Source: Dryococelus australis
Lineage: Eukaryota; Arthropoda; Insecta; Phasmatodea; Phasmatidae
Length of the DNA stretch: 64,000 nt
Reading direction: 5' to 3'
Assembly: GCA_029891345.1 (NCBI GenBank)
Contig: CM056995.1
Span: forward strand, 81,655,895 to 81,719,894
Shown here piece by piece: positions 22,559-33,539 of the stretch. Under the pieces are notes generated by a model. That model did not search any database. It was given only the letters and a program-made list of their open reading frames with translations, and was not told where the DNA came from. Positions within the stretch are counted from its first letter, which is position 1; the number at the start of each line of letters is the position of its first letter. Both the position numbers and the translations under genes were made by a program.

Positions 22559-22622
22559 CTGGTAGCGCAGTGGTGGCGTTTCAACTTTCAGGAGTAAGTT
22601 TAAAATTCATTCCGAATACTCT
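22559..22622 (+). repeat. tRNA-like SINE head or fragment
   Basis: ACTGGTAGCGCAGTGGTGGC fits a tRNA A box and flank; AGTTTAAAATTCATTCC is a weak B box at the right spacing. It replaces the outer end of the M2 element that follows, so it may have inserted there. Confidence 0.35.
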
Positions 22623-22640
22623 TGTGTACTGTTGTACTAC

Positions 22641-22954
22641 TGAATTCGGACTGCAAACTAAGGTTATATAAGTCTAGAAAATTACACCAAAGGACGACGC
22701 ATCAACTTCGTGCGCACTCAGTTGTAATAATATTTTGTATGAGAACTAGTTCTTACTAGGTGCTACCAATACACATGTTTTCTCACTGTTTAAAACATAA
22801 TTATTATAATTAAAATATTATTATTTGCAAATAAAATATTGGTCAAATTTCGATTTAACGTAAATAAGACACTAATAACTAAACACGTCATACATGGGGT
22901 GATTTTTTCTAAAGGTTTGATTCAAAAAGTGTGAAGAAACCGCGAATAGACTAT
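22641..22954. mobile_element. MITE M2, copy lacking one end
   Basis: Shares with 30,243-30,600 and 61,408-61,834 the words AAGTCTAGAAAATTACACCA, GAGAACTAGTTCTTACTAGG and, at the end, GTTTGATTCAAAAAGTGTGA then GAAACCGCGAATAGACTATA. The end with the GAAGCCCTG-type TIR is absent and a tRNA-like sequence stands in its place. Confidence 0.7.
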
Positions 22955-22959
22955 AGCAG

Positions 22960-23595
22960 GAATCTTTTACGGCGGCTCGCATACCGGCTGGTACATAGAC
23001 TCTTGCACCGGGCATTATAGATGCTTTTACGAGAGCAAGGACGGTACGTACCTAGTATTGCCTTCCGTGTTGCTCCAGTTGGCTGTGACAAATGTTAATT
23101 AAAACTACCTCTCACAATACCGGCAAGAAAATCAAACTAGATGTCAATAAGCCGCGCAAATAATCTGGCGAAACCAACACGAAACAAATAAAAAATTACT
23201 TTTTAAATTGTTTTTATTTTCTTCTCATATTCGTCATCGAAAAAAGCTGGTACAGGAAAGGTATGTGGAATGGCACATGATAAAATGCAATATTAAAAAT
23301 CATATGAAGCAGAAAACAGCATTAATGAAGTCGCTGTGTTATTTGCCTACATTATATATTTCTTCTGCATTTTAGACAACAGTAATATTTTAATATCAAG
23401 AAGGAAAATCAATATACCAAGGTTGTTGCCGAATATATCCGTAACGCTGTCTCATTTTTTTGCTGGAAGTAGATCAGAGGCGGGGAAACTTTTTCTCTTG
23501 GGTGCCGAATCCAGATCTCAGATTCGTGTTGCGGGCCACACTATTTACTTTTACTGTCGAGTGAGTTGCAGGGTCCAATATACTCGTGTCCTCGG
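22960..23595. other. no gene seen
   Basis: Unassigned DNA. A 109-codon frame beginning at 23,336 runs into the M1 element and is not credible as a gene. Confidence 0.5.
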
Positions 23596-23599
23596 GCGA

Positions 23600-24013
23600 T
23601 ACAGGCTGTTCACTTCTGAAATCAACCTTAGAAAAAATCACTGCCCCTACTTGCATAGATCTTAAAAAAACCCACTGAGTGACATGCGCCCAGTAAAGTT
23701 GGTAATGATAGAGGGAAAGTTTGTTCCATATTCTTAGCGTCGAATAAAGATTTTTAGGTAACCACTTGTAATGGCTCAAATGATTACTTCCGCTGTCTGT
23801 TTTTTTTAATGCATTGGAGTGTAAAAATGAGCATATTTGTAAAATATTTACTTTTTTTTAATAATTTCACAGTTTCACATGACCAAAGCATGAATAAAGT
23901 GATGAGACCCATGGCAATGTTAATTTTACATAAGGTGTAAGAATGCACTACGAGAACACAAGTAGATCTTATACAGGTTTTTCAAAATTGCTCATTTTAC
24001 CGCGAACAGCATA
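23600..24013. mobile_element. MITE M1, full-length copy
   Basis: Left TACAGGCTGTTCACTTCTGA, right (reversed) TATATGCTGTTCGCGGTAAA then ATGAGCAATTTTGAAAAACC. The interior words (ACTGAGTGACATGCGCCCAG, TAAAGTTGGTAATGATAGA, AATAAAGTGATGAGACCCAT) are nearly the same as in the 30,770 copy. About 414 bp. Confidence 0.85.
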
Positions 24014-24019
24014 TAGTTT

Positions 24020-25140
24020 ACGAAATGCCCACGTCTTACGCCTTCACAGTTCCTATGCAAATAACAGGAAAAGTAATCTATGAGCTCAATTAGTATGATA
24101 GATTTTGTTACAAAAAATTTGCAAAATTATTCTGACATACAGTATTATCACTTCTGAGGAATAATAGAGAATGCTAGTGTAACGTCGCAGTCTTGTTATT
24201 TATAAAACTTTCCGCGGCCCATATCAGTTATAATCGCGGGTCTTTCAGTGTTGTTGTGGAAAGTGGTTAAGCTCGCATGCCGTGAATGACTCGCTGGCGG
24301 CAGATTCGCCGTGGCTGGAGATATGAAATTCTCCTATGTAGTCTTTTTTTCATGACTGGCATGTGCGTGCGTTGCCAATGTAGACGTATAGTGTCTTCGC
24401 AGTTTCTTCACACTTTTGGAATTAAACATTTGAAAAATTACAGCATATATGACTTGCTTGGCTGTGTCCTACAGTTAACAAAAATACTTATTTTTTAAAT
24501 AGCTTTTATTAATATTTTAGCATTAAATTGTAATATTTTATATTTGTAATTAATATATATAAAACAGGGTTGGTTGTGTTATGATGTGGTCAGGCCTTAG
24601 GAGGACAGCATGCCTGATCACACCTTTAAACAATAAACCAGGACAAGAGCAGGAGTGCATCAAACCCATTGTGAAAAGTCAGGTGCAGAAACCCCCTCCA
24701 CCGACCAGAAATCGGGAACGAGTATCCAAACAACGCGCCGATATAGGCCAATGTCGCCCTGGGCGCGTCGTCTTTCCTCATCAGGCCATCGCCAAGAGAA
24801 GGTCGAAGAGATGGGTGTGTCTGATCGTCGATAACCGCCTACCAGAAACAGCCTCCGGAAACATGATTAAGCTGGAGACATTCCAGTTAGATTGTCATAA
24901 TAGTGGCATCTGGGAAATAATTATAACAGGTTAAATTAGAATAATGAATTCCTTATAAGCTCCCCGAGTAATTAATATTCCCGTATTATATTATTTTATG
25001 TTCATAATGTTAATAAACCCCATCATTCACAGTTGTGCTCTACTAAACCATATCTCATTAATCAGCTACGCCACTAGCCCTTTATTGTATGGAATTGACC
25101 ATAAGTCAACTTTATAACAGTCTATAAAACCTAGTAAAAA
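24020..25140. other. no gene assigned
   Basis: Contains a 117-codon frame (24,581-24,934) with a Pro/Arg-rich middle in a slightly GC-richer block. No known domain, no splice context and no second copy were seen, so it is not annotated as a gene. Confidence 0.4.
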
Positions 25141-25144
25141 TAGT

Positions 25145-25312
25145 TGTAATGATAAATATTATTACTTCGATTGCGCACAAATTCGGTGCGCTGTACCTTT
25201 GGTGTAATTTTCTATAGTTTATTAAACTGTTTACATGAGGCGGAGAAATAATGAATTAGAACTTAATCAGGGCTTCAGAAAAGTTGGAAGTATCCGTGAA
25301 TTGACCATAGGC
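25145..25312. mobile_element. MITE M2, partial copy
   Basis: From TTCGGTGCGCTGTACCTTTG through TAATTTTCTATAG and CATGAGGCGGAGAAATAATG to the TIR end GGGCTTCAGAAAAGTTGGAA and CCGTGAATTGACC. It lacks the other TIR and is followed within 40 bp by SINE family B. Confidence 0.7.
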
Positions 25313-25349
25313 GTGACCACAGGGTTATCCCGGCATGTAGGAGTTTGGG

Positions 25350-25587
25350 AGTGGGAGAGATTTGAGCGGCTCTTAACATCGATGTCTTGAGAGCAGAATA
25401 GGGTGAAACGAAGCGAGTACAGAGCATCGCCGGGGAAACGACAGATCCCCGAAAAAAACCGCAGATCAGCGGCATCACCTGGCACGATCCCCACGTGCGG
25501 AAATCCGGGAGCGACTCCGCCGGTAATCGAACCCGGTTAGCCTATGTGGGAGACGAGTAGCCTCACCACTGCACCACCGCGTCCCTA
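25350..25587 (-). mobile_element. tRNA-derived SINE (family B), copy 1
   Basis: Read on the minus strand: head GGGACGCGGTGGTGCAGTGG then GTGAGGCTACTCGTCTCCCA and B box CCGGGTTCGATTACCGG. The body has CCGGATTTCCGCACGTGGGG, TGCCGCTGATCTGCGG and GGGATCTGTCGTTTCCCCGG, ending near CAAATCTCTC. The second copy at 29,950-30,165 shares body and orientation. Family A has a different head and body. Confidence 0.75.
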
Positions 25588-25589
25588 CC

Positions 25590-26120
25590 ACGTGCAGGGG
25601 CCAGCCTTTAAGAAAGTGTTAAAACACTAATTTTGTTCTCCCCTGTGGCCCACAACTCTCATACACCTGGTAAATATACCAAGATAATTATTTTTCGTTT
25701 TATTTGTTGGCTTTGTTGTATTAGCGGGAGATGGACTCCAGTTTCCGCGAAAGAAATATCGCAGATACCTTTTTCGCTGCCTTGACCAATTAAATTAAAG
25801 CGTTTGCACCTGTGTCCCTATAATGGGACTACCCATTACGACTAACCATTACTGGTTATCTCTGGCCACACCTATGAATGTAAACGTGCACATCGCCGCA
25901 CAGCCAGGGGGCAGAATAAAAACAAGAGGGTGAAGACTTCCATATGGTGATCTTACTTTTCACATTTACCGGAACTGAAAAGTGAAAGCACCACAAATCA
26001 ATAAATACTGAAATTAAAAAAACTGCAGGGAAAAACATTTTCTTTTTTCGCTAAGATAACTTCTTAAACACAATTTCGTCTTACCTACTTTATATAGTCA
26101 TTTTTAGATAGCAATTTTTA
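25590..26120. other. no gene seen
   Basis: Unassigned DNA between SINE B and the Tc1 element. Confidence 0.5.
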
Positions 26121-26123
26121 CTA

Positions 26124-27330
26124 CACTGGTGGAAAATGGAAAATGAACACCCGGACTCAATGATCACACATGAATGGAGGATTTACTGAATAAATACACA
26201 GGTTGTATACTTTATATGATAATGACCACGGGGTCCTAGATCTATAGACAGAGGTTACAGAGTATCTTGAACAACAATGTCAGTATCTTGTGTAGCCTCC
26301 TTTAGTGAGGATGCAGTCCTGCAGTCGTGCATACAGACCATCATAAATGTGTCAGATGTCATCTTGGGGAATAGTGTTCCAAGCTAATTTCACCTGTTAT
26401 TGCAATTGCTGAAGGTTTGTTGCCGGTATTGCAGACCGCACCAAACGCCATAACGCATCCCAACATGTCCCACACATGTTCAATAGGGGACAGGTCGGGT
26501 GATCGTGCTGGCCAAGGGAGTTGACGAACACCTTCGAGAGTGAGTTGGGTAACACGAGACGTGTGTGCACGGGCATTGTCCTGCTGGAAGAGGAAATCTC
26601 CTCGGCGTTGTAGGAACGGCAACAAAATGAGCTGGATGAAGTTCTGGATGTAACGTTCACTGTTCAGTATTCCCTCAACAAACACCAGAGGAATACAATC
26701 ATTGTAGGCTATTGCCATCCAGATCATGATGCCAGATGCCAGGAGTTGGTTTTGTATGTCGCTGCCGTATACACTCTGGTTGTTGCCACTCTCCTGGCCG
26801 ACGCCGCACTCGCAAACGACCGTCATTGGCGCCAAGGCAGAATCTGTTCTCACCACTAAACACAACTCCGCGCTATTCATCTCTCCAATTGCGTCGTTTT
26901 CGACACTATCCGAGGCGAGCTACACGGTGATGTGGTATGAGAGGAAGCCTGGCGAGCGGCACCTTTGATCGTAGCCCAGCGTCCAGCAGACAGTTGATCA
27001 TGATCCTAGCTAATACCCTGGGTGCAACAGTGGCCCTACTCTGTGCTGCGGTCGCCGTGTGATCAGCAATGGCTGCTCGTCTGATGCAGCGGTCCAGGCG
27101 GGAGGGAATCCGTATGCCGTTGCCGTCCGGAACCAGGTTGACGAGCGTGTGCACCATCGTTGGACCACCGGCACCACCAATGACGCACAGCAGTCACTTC
27201 ACGTCCTACGCTTTGGAAAATTCTTCGGAAGAACCATCCAGCTTCCCTCAGGCCCACAATATGACCGCGTTCAAAGTCTGTTAATTGCTCGAAGTGTGGT
27301 CGTCTATGCCGTCGTGGCATGTCTACAATG
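26124..27330 (-). mobile_element. Tc1-like DNA transposon, decayed
   Basis: The transposase lies on the minus strand. The 3' outer edge probably starts at ACTGGTGGAAAATGGAAAA (about 26,124), a Tc1-type TIR-like word. No inverted partner was found on the other side up to 27,500, so the 5' end is lost or too diverged. A TATA-bearing block begins about 200 bp past the transposase start. Confidence 0.7.
26280..27320 (-). pseudogene. Tc1 transposase, decayed
   Basis: Start ATG at 27,320. The N-terminal helix-turn-helix region reads QLTDFERGHIVGLREAGWFF and TAVRHWWCRW. The catalytic core has FLFQQDNARAHTSR and LPWPARSPDLSPIEHVWDML, giving the second Asp and the Glu of the DD34E triad. Only 32 residues separate them, so two residues are missing from the usual spacing. 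The C-terminus matches Tc1 proteins (YDGLYARLQDCI, GGYTRY, stop at 26,280). The coding sequence moves between frames near 27,070-27,160 and near 26,900, and a stop lies near 26,390, so no active protein is expected. In life it cuts and pastes the element at TA sites. Confidence 0.9.
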
Positions 27331-27539
27331 CTTACTACACACAGGCCGATGCTTGAAACAACAGACTACTCTTTCACCAAGTCAACTACAGTTATATTGC
27401 GCTCAGCTGTGTTACGCCTAGTACGCTGTTCCTACTCTGTCCACAGCACAGCAGTGTTAATCATTGCATGTACTGCCCTCTATCGGTGCACCATACCATA
27501 TTGTTACTAGGAGCTAGAGCGTCCATAGAGACGCCGCCT

Positions 27540-27730
27540 GAGCAGCAGTGTTTGGGTTGGCGCGGGGAAGGGCAGGCAGAGCCGTCGAGGGTGAACTAGG
27601 CCAGCAGCGTGAATATATAAGGCACGGGATTACACATACGGGGCCATAATTAGGTCATCGGACCGCCGAATCCAGCAACCCAGGCGCTTGTGCCGACGGC
27701 AAAGATGCAAATGAACGGTGCAGATGGACT
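27540..27730 (+). promoter_or_regulatory. GC-rich block with TATA box, promoter- or LTR-like
   Basis: TGAATATATAAGGCACGGG near 27,610 follows 70 bp of GC-rich DNA (GTTGGCGCGGGGAAGGGCAG) and is followed by GC-balanced sequence with ATG words near 27,703. Neither an open frame nor a second copy was found. An LTR fragment is an equally good explanation. Confidence 0.3.
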
Positions 27731-27734
27731 AAAG

Positions 27735-28250
27735 TAAAATTTTTGTGAAATGTTGGAAAAATTCTGTTCCTTGTATGTTATGTGTTTTCTATTGCTCTTG
27801 ATTCTCTCCTTGTTAAAATGATTATGAAGACAATGTTAAGCACTTAAATCAGGAAATTCAATAACCATTAATCATTATTCTGTAAACAAAATAAAAAATT
27901 ATTTGTGGCGCTTGTTGAATGGTTAGAGAAACAAAGAGTAATCTAAATGTCTAAGCCTTATTATAATTAACATTACTTCAGAGATTTGAATCCGCTGCTT
28001 ATCAGATATAACGTAGAGCGTTTCTTTGAGCAAGACGGAAGAGGCTAAAAAGTAATTTAAATTTTACTTGAGCAGTACGCGAAAATTCAAAACCACAACT
28101 ACTTTCTGACCTAATGAAAAAAATGCCAGTATTAAATGGAAAATCCATTTGCTTCGGAAAATTGTGGTTTCACTAATCACTAAAGATTTCGCAGGACGGC
28201 CACGGAAACATTCAAAAAGTGCTTGTCTCAATTGTCGTGTAATCGGAAAG
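27735..28250. other. no gene seen
   Basis: AT-rich, unassigned. Confidence 0.5.
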
Positions 28251-28257
28251 TGCGACG

Positions 28258-28293
28258 TTTGTGTACGTGTGTGCATGTGTGTGCGTGTGTGTG
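28258..28293. repeat. imperfect (GT)n tract
   Basis: GTGTACGTGTGTGCATGTGT and onward: GT units interrupted by AC and GC. A CA/CG tract of similar type lies at 28,600-28,640. Confidence 0.8.
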
Positions 28294-28430
28294 GCTTTTT
28301 AGCAGGTCGCTAATGGGACGAACCAATGGAAATCGTATTTCGGTTGCATCGAGGTCTGTTGGAAAAAAAGAGGACGACTCCCCCCTCCCACATTTTCCTT
28401 TCCCGCGGGCAGTACACAAAGTGTGGCGAT

Positions 28431-28471
28431 GGGGAGGGGTTGTTGGTGAAGGGGTGGGGTGGGATGGGGGG
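28431..28471 (+). promoter_or_regulatory. G-quadruplex motif
   Basis: Four G-runs with one- or two-base loops: GGGG-T-GGGG-T-GGG-AT-GGGGGG at 28,451-28,471, preceded by GGGGAGGGG at 28,431. Such sequences form very stable quadruplexes in vitro. It lies in a non-repetitive, GC-richer segment. Confidence 0.6.
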
Positions 28472-28559
28472 TGCACTTGTCGCTCACAAACGCTTCTGTT
28501 GTTTCAACCCGACGTGTTAGGCTATTCCACCGGATAAACATAGCCATTGTCGGAAAGGT

Positions 28560-28960
28560 AGGGGGTCGATTCTTCCACGCGATTGATTCAATTTACCTAA
28601 CACACACACGAGAGCGCGCGCCCACACACACGCACACACTCTTCACGGCTAAAACAGTTAGCTCACTATGTCCCCTGCTTCCCTCCTCGTCGCGGTTCCG
28701 GCAGAGAGATCAATCAAATTAGGAGCAATTAGCAAATTTTTTCGGCCATCGGCAAAACAACGGGACACGCTTTGTCTGGGGAGTAAAAAAAAATGTTTAC
28801 GCGGTACCTGGGTGGGGGATCTAAACAAATGCCAGTGATCGGTTGGCTGACTGGAATCCGATATAGTTCCGGAGGAGAAGTAAATTATTTATCAAGGACT
28901 AGATGAATTCGCAGTACAATCCACGATTATACAACAGCGGCAGAGAAGGAGCTGCACGTC
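28560..28960. promoter_or_regulatory. candidate cis-regulatory segment
   Basis: Non-repetitive, GC-mixed DNA with words matching developmental factor sites: AGATCAATCAAATTAGG and GCAATTAGC (homeodomain/PBC-like), TGTTTACG and TAAACAAATG (forkhead-like) and AAATTATTTATC. No coding frame. The call rests on motif content alone. Confidence 0.3.
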
Positions 28961-28964
28961 TACG

Positions 28965-29940
28965 TTTTGTAATTATGACTGGAAGATCGAGGGCACGAGA
29001 GTCTTCAAATTGTAGTGAATTTAAGACCAATAAAAACTAAAGTTGACACTGAGAAATGATTAATTCTGCTACGACTAATTTCATTGAGAAGATAGTTACA
29101 AGGACGTTAGCGGCCGTACACAATTCGTGACTTCTTGTCGTGGTTTACTGCTGAAGTGACGTCTTGAACTCTGAAGAAAATACCTTAAAGTTAATAATTA
29201 CATGGCTTTCTCATATTGTGAGCAAGATATTACATGTAATTAATATTAACAATATTAAATTAATATTAACAGTTTTCATCCTGAAGTACACTTGTGAGCG
29301 GAAATGCTGCGAATATGGCTGTAGGACAAAATATAGCTCAACAGAGCTGAAGTAGGGGGATCACAACGGGTAGACATTGAGAGTCAAGAGCCGTATTTTA
29401 ACCATACTTATAACTCGTCAGATTACTTTCAATGAATCACTGATGTTTAAATAAACGTAGCATTCTTGAGCGAATCACAACGGTGGAAAAATATTTGAAC
29501 AACTAGTTATTAGTGAAGTATCTCATTCACAACCTACCTTAGCCTTTCGAGTCTCGTTGATAAATTCGTAATTTTAGGCGTTGGAATACCTAAACCATTC
29601 TTTAAAACTGTACTTCTATCAGTATAACGATGTGGCACACGTCACGACCAATAAAAATGTGTTTGCGCTTGTTATCATTGGGTACGCGAGATATTAATAG
29701 ACTACAACGCTGGCGGACTTCCCATAGACTAAAGATGACCTAGACATCTTCTTTGTCTTTTGCTCATATATCCAACATTGATCTACCCCAAAGCGGCACG
29801 AGAGTCAATGTCACATGGTCAACAGTGACGAACATAATGTTTACATCCTCAATATTAAAAGACAATACATTTTGTATGAATAGATTTTTTTTTTTCCAAT
29901 TACAACTTAGTCAAACTGTATTACAAATTGGTTAGAGGAA
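28965..29940. other. no gene seen
   Basis: Unassigned AT-rich DNA with a short T-run near 29,887. Confidence 0.5.
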
Positions 29941-29949
29941 CTATACAGA

Positions 29950-30165
29950 GTGAGTGAAGAGATTTGGACGGCTCTGGAGCATCGCCGTAATGAAAGGGCG
30001 GGGGAAACGGGAGATCCCCCAGAAAACCCATTGACCAACGGCATCGTTCGGTACGATTGCCACATGCGAAAATCCGGAGAGATCCGGCCGGGGATTGAGC
30101 CCGGATAGCCCTGGTGGGAGTGTCAGCCAGGAGGTCCGGTCAGCTGGCCTCTGTGCGTAACCAAC
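29950..30165 (-). mobile_element. tRNA-derived SINE (family B), copy 2
   Basis: Shares with 25,350-25,587 the words AGAGATTTG, CGGCTCT, GAGCATCGCCG, GGGGGAAACGGGAGATCCCC, CGGCATCG, CACATGCGAAAATCCGG and the tRNA part GGATTGAGCCCGGATAGCC (reverse B box). The outermost head is more diverged. An M2 MITE begins about 80 bp further on. Confidence 0.7.
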
Positions 30166-30242
30166 GTGAAACGAGAAGGAAAACGGCAATACCAAAAAAG
30201 GTTCTAATCCACCTCGTACCCTTTACAACGGTGACTGTATTC

Positions 30243-30600
30243 TATTCACTGTTACTTCCAACTTTTCTGAAGCCCTGCTGAAGTTCTACTTTCCGCATAT
30301 TCCTCCACCTAATTCAGACAAAGCTTAAGTGGGTCTAGAAAATTACAGCAAAGGAACAAGGCACCGCATTCGTGCTCACTCATTTCAATAATAATCTGCA
30401 TAAGAACTAGTTCTTACTAGAAATTACCGACACGCCTACTTCTCCCCATTTTAATTCAAATTAATTATAAATGAGTTATTATAATTTATAAAGAGAATAT
30501 AAGTAAAAGGTCTATATAACAAAATATAAGGTTATTTTTTGTGTTAACATAAGATAAAATTACAGAGCATATTTAGGAAATAAGCAAATATGTCATACCA
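30243..30600. mobile_element. MITE M2, copy lacking one end
   Basis: TIR start CTATTCACTGTTACTTCCAA then CTTTTCTGAAGCCCTGCTGA and AGTTCTACTTTCCGCATATT. The interior has GGGTCTAGAAAATTACAGCA, CATAAGAACTAGTTCTTACT and ends near AAATATGTCATACCAG, short of the far TIR seen at 22,954 and 61,408. Confidence 0.75.
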
Positions 30601-30769
30601 GTCGTAGTACTGTTATGAATCAGTCAACGCGGGCAAGTCAAGCAAAGTGCAGCGACTTGCCGACAAGAATCCAAATCACATTGCAATAACTAAGCCTATA
30701 GTTTATAAAACAAAGCACTGAAGCGCCAGTGGATCTCCCCTCCCGGCGGCACAGTATTCAGCACAATTA

Positions 30770-31199
30770 TACTAAAGGACGTTCACTATCAAGTGAGCAC
30801 TTTTGAAATCAACCTTAGAAAAACGTCACCGCCCCTACCTGCACATATTTTAACGGGTGCACTGAGTGACATGCGCCCAGTAAAGTTGGTAACGATGGAT
30901 GGAAAGTAGTTCTGTAGCTTAACGTCGAATTAAAAGTGGTAGGTAACCATTTATGATTATTTAAATTATTTCTTTAAGTATCTGTTTTTTTTAAATGCAT
31001 CGTACTGTAAAAATTTGCAGATTTGTAAAATATTTATTTTCGTAATAATTTCACAGGTTCACTTGGCCGACGCATGAATACAGCGATTAGGCCCGTGACA
31101 ATGTTAATCTTACGTAAGTCGGAAGAATACAGAACGTGCATACAAGTATATCTTAAGCAGGGCTTTCAAAAGGGCTTATTTTACCGTGAATAGCATATA
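30770..31199. mobile_element. MITE M1, full-length copy
   Basis: Left TACTAAAGGACGTTCACTAT then CAAGTGAGCACTTTTGAAAT, right (reversed) GTATATGCTATTCACGGTAA then AATAAGCCCTTTTGAAAGCC. The interior is close to the 23,600 copy: ACTGAGTGACATGCGCCCAG, GTCGAATTAAAAGTGG, GACGCATGAATACAGCGATT. About 430 bp. It ends some 90 bp before a candidate signal-peptide exon. Confidence 0.85.
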
Positions 31200-31288
31200 C
31201 CAAGAAACTACTGCATGTAACGTAACGCTTTGCAACACTTTGAACTGATTCTGTGTGTGGACCCACGCCGACAAGATCAACCCTGAAG

Positions 31289-31352
31289 ATGAAGCTCGGC
31301 ATGCTGCTCGTCGCTTTCCTTCATAGCATTCAGCATACAGCAACTATAATAG
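31289..31352 (+). CDS. candidate first coding exon: signal peptide plus splice donor
   Basis: ATG at 31,289 (context CCTGAAGATGAAG) opens 21 codons plus one base, reading MKLGMLLVAFLHSIQHTATI then I. This has the form of a secretory signal: Lys at 2, a hydrophobic core LGMLLVAFL, then small polar residues. The exon would end TAG|GTTAGT at 31,352/31,353, a good splice donor that falls just before an in-frame stop. The preceding 60 bp are GC-balanced and could be 5' UTR. No second exon was identified, so the protein is unknown. Short frames of this kind do arise by chance. Confidence 0.35.
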
Positions 31353-31359
31353 GTTAGTC

Positions 31360-31895
31360 ATGTCTGAGTAGCTCATCGATAATATCTTGGGCCTCCCTCG
31401 CCAAAAGCTTATATTTATTGTAGTATTTGTTAAGCTAGTTAAATTAAATTCCTGTTCAGTCTTGTGTATAACTTCAGTTAAGCTATCATAAACGTTCCCT
31501 ACTCCTTAGATAAAACATATAAGTAAAACCTTCACAGTCCCTAAGCTAAAATTTATAACATAACAGTGCCTCTGCTTGATTGCACAACGCAATCTGAAAT
31601 ATCGCCTAGAAACTTCTCTTTGTTAACGTACAGTACTGGACTCCTTTGAAACATGTATTACATAAGCTCCTTCCAGTACACTGATAATAGTAGCGCAATG
31701 TGAACAGAGGGCCACTGACATGTCCGTTTAATAGAATTCACGCAGACCCTTCGTTATTTTGAGCTTGGACCTATAAATGATACGGTTTTTTTACGTTTTT
31801 CTTTCGTTTAATTTATTCCCTTTTCTACACACACATTGATACTTACGGCAGTATTCCAACAAACAGTTTCCTATTTACAGTACACAGAATGAGCC
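31360..31895. other. no gene seen (possible intron start)
   Basis: If the exon at 31,289-31,352 is real, this is the beginning of its intron. No acceptor followed by a convincing coding run was found. Confidence 0.4.
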
Positions 31896-31899
31896 ACTC

Positions 31900-33360
31900 A
31901 ATGAGGTAATATCAAAAATTTTGAAAATAAATAAAAATATTTTTAATGTTTAAAAATAATACCATAACCATGGGAGGGACCCACAAATTGATAGGATTCG
32001 CAAAATATCACTAGCAAAAAAAATTATCTACAAAATACCAGCAAAAACATTTTAAAAATGAAAATGTGGTAACATCCTTATATTTTTAGTGAATATTGCC
32101 AGAACTACAACAAAATCGGAAAATAGGAATAATTAAAAATTCAACAACCACCGACAAGTCTAAAACAAGACACCCCTTCTGTAGGTAAAGACTGTGATGG
32201 CAGGGAACGAAAAACAATGTTTATCGTAGAATGAATATGGCGTAATGTGCGCGCGATAGATGCGTAGTAAAACTATCCGTTGATACGCCCTTCTCCTCAA
32301 GAACGCATCAAAGAGGCAGTAAAACCACGGCCCAAAAGAGTAAACATCATGAAGATGCAAAAACATTTACAAAAATAACCCCTTTGCAAGTAGCGGAGTT
32401 GAACATCAGTATTAAAGAGGAGACCCCAGCCGTTCCCAATTTGCAACACATGAGATTGCACTTTATCTTTTATTAAGAAAATACAATTATTATCACAATT
32501 GTCTATGTATGCTTCATGAAAGGCAACACTTCAAAATGGCCAACAAGAATTATATTAAGACACCCTCATGCCCACATGGCATTTCTTTAAAAATTCTCAA
32601 TTAGATGTCGCCTAGAATACATAGATTAAAATGGCGATCCAAAGAACTTGTGTAAAAACAGTGGTTTTCCAAAATACCACACTTAAAATTTGACCTGGCT
32701 ACATTAAAATATAATTTAAGGCAACCCATGTAACTTTAAGGATTTTACTAAAATGTCATAGTATAACTTTATATGTTCTCGTCACATTTGCAACAGAAGC
32801 CCAACTGACTAGATGACTGATATACATATATAACTAGGAGAACAAATTTTTACTGGCCGTTCTCAAACACCAGGCCAACCCCAAAAGTAATTACAAATTC
32901 ATATTGGGAAATTACTACAACTTGAAAAATGATTAATTCCTTCTGCAATGGACACTTGACTTACAAAATTCCTGGCCATTCAACACAGGCCAATTTTTGA
33001 GAGATTACTACAACTTGAAGAATGATTAAGTCCTTCTGAGTACTTATTTTTCATACTGAAAAATCTTTTAAGTCGCTTTCATGGTCACTTAACACAACCA
33101 AGGCCATTAATGACTCTACTTTAAGAATTGATAAAAAGTATTTAAAATCTTATAGAAAACTATTTTCAAATCTTGCATCTTTTTCCATCCTGGAACTACT
33201 AGCAAAGTTATCCTACAAGGACTCTGAAAATAACGAGTCCTTCCTGGAGATTGCCAGAATAGCCTACCATTATTTTCTTTTAATGTTAATTTTTGGCAAG
33301 ATTACTTAACTCCATCAAGGTGTTTCTGCTGATCCTCGGAGCCACTATCTCTCTCGAGTC
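31900..33360 (-). repeat. T-rich module H, copy 1 (transcript-like, minus strand)
   Basis: On the minus strand a TATA box (GGTATATAACCCC, near 33,376) is followed by a leader with CTCGAGAGAGATAGTGGCTC and then about 1.4 kb of T-rich DNA with no open frame. The same order occurs at 48,300-49,325 (TATAAAT, then CGAGGGAGATGGCTACCCC, then T-rich DNA). A tandem duplication of about 92 bp lies inside (ATTACTACAACTTGAAAAAT at 32,913 and ATTACTACAACTTGAAGAAT at 33,003). Class unknown. Confidence 0.4.
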
Positions 33361-33539
33361 AGAAAACTCTAGGGGTTATATACCCCAAACACAATACATC
33401 CCTGGAAGGGAGTTAGAAATCCTGAGCCAATCACATGGCTCGGAACATTTTACACCATTCTACTAGGAAAGGGGAAAATTATTATTTTTTTATTTTAACA
33501 CTTCCATCCAGTAACACACTTTTTTAATTCACCAAATCA

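Noticed and set aside
24581-24934. 117-codon frame with Pro/Arg-rich centre
   Set aside because: No recognised domain or second copy; length is within chance for slightly GC-richer DNA.
26124-27500. Complete Tc1 element with paired TIRs
   Set aside because: Only one TIR-like end was found; the other side has no inverted match up to 27,500.
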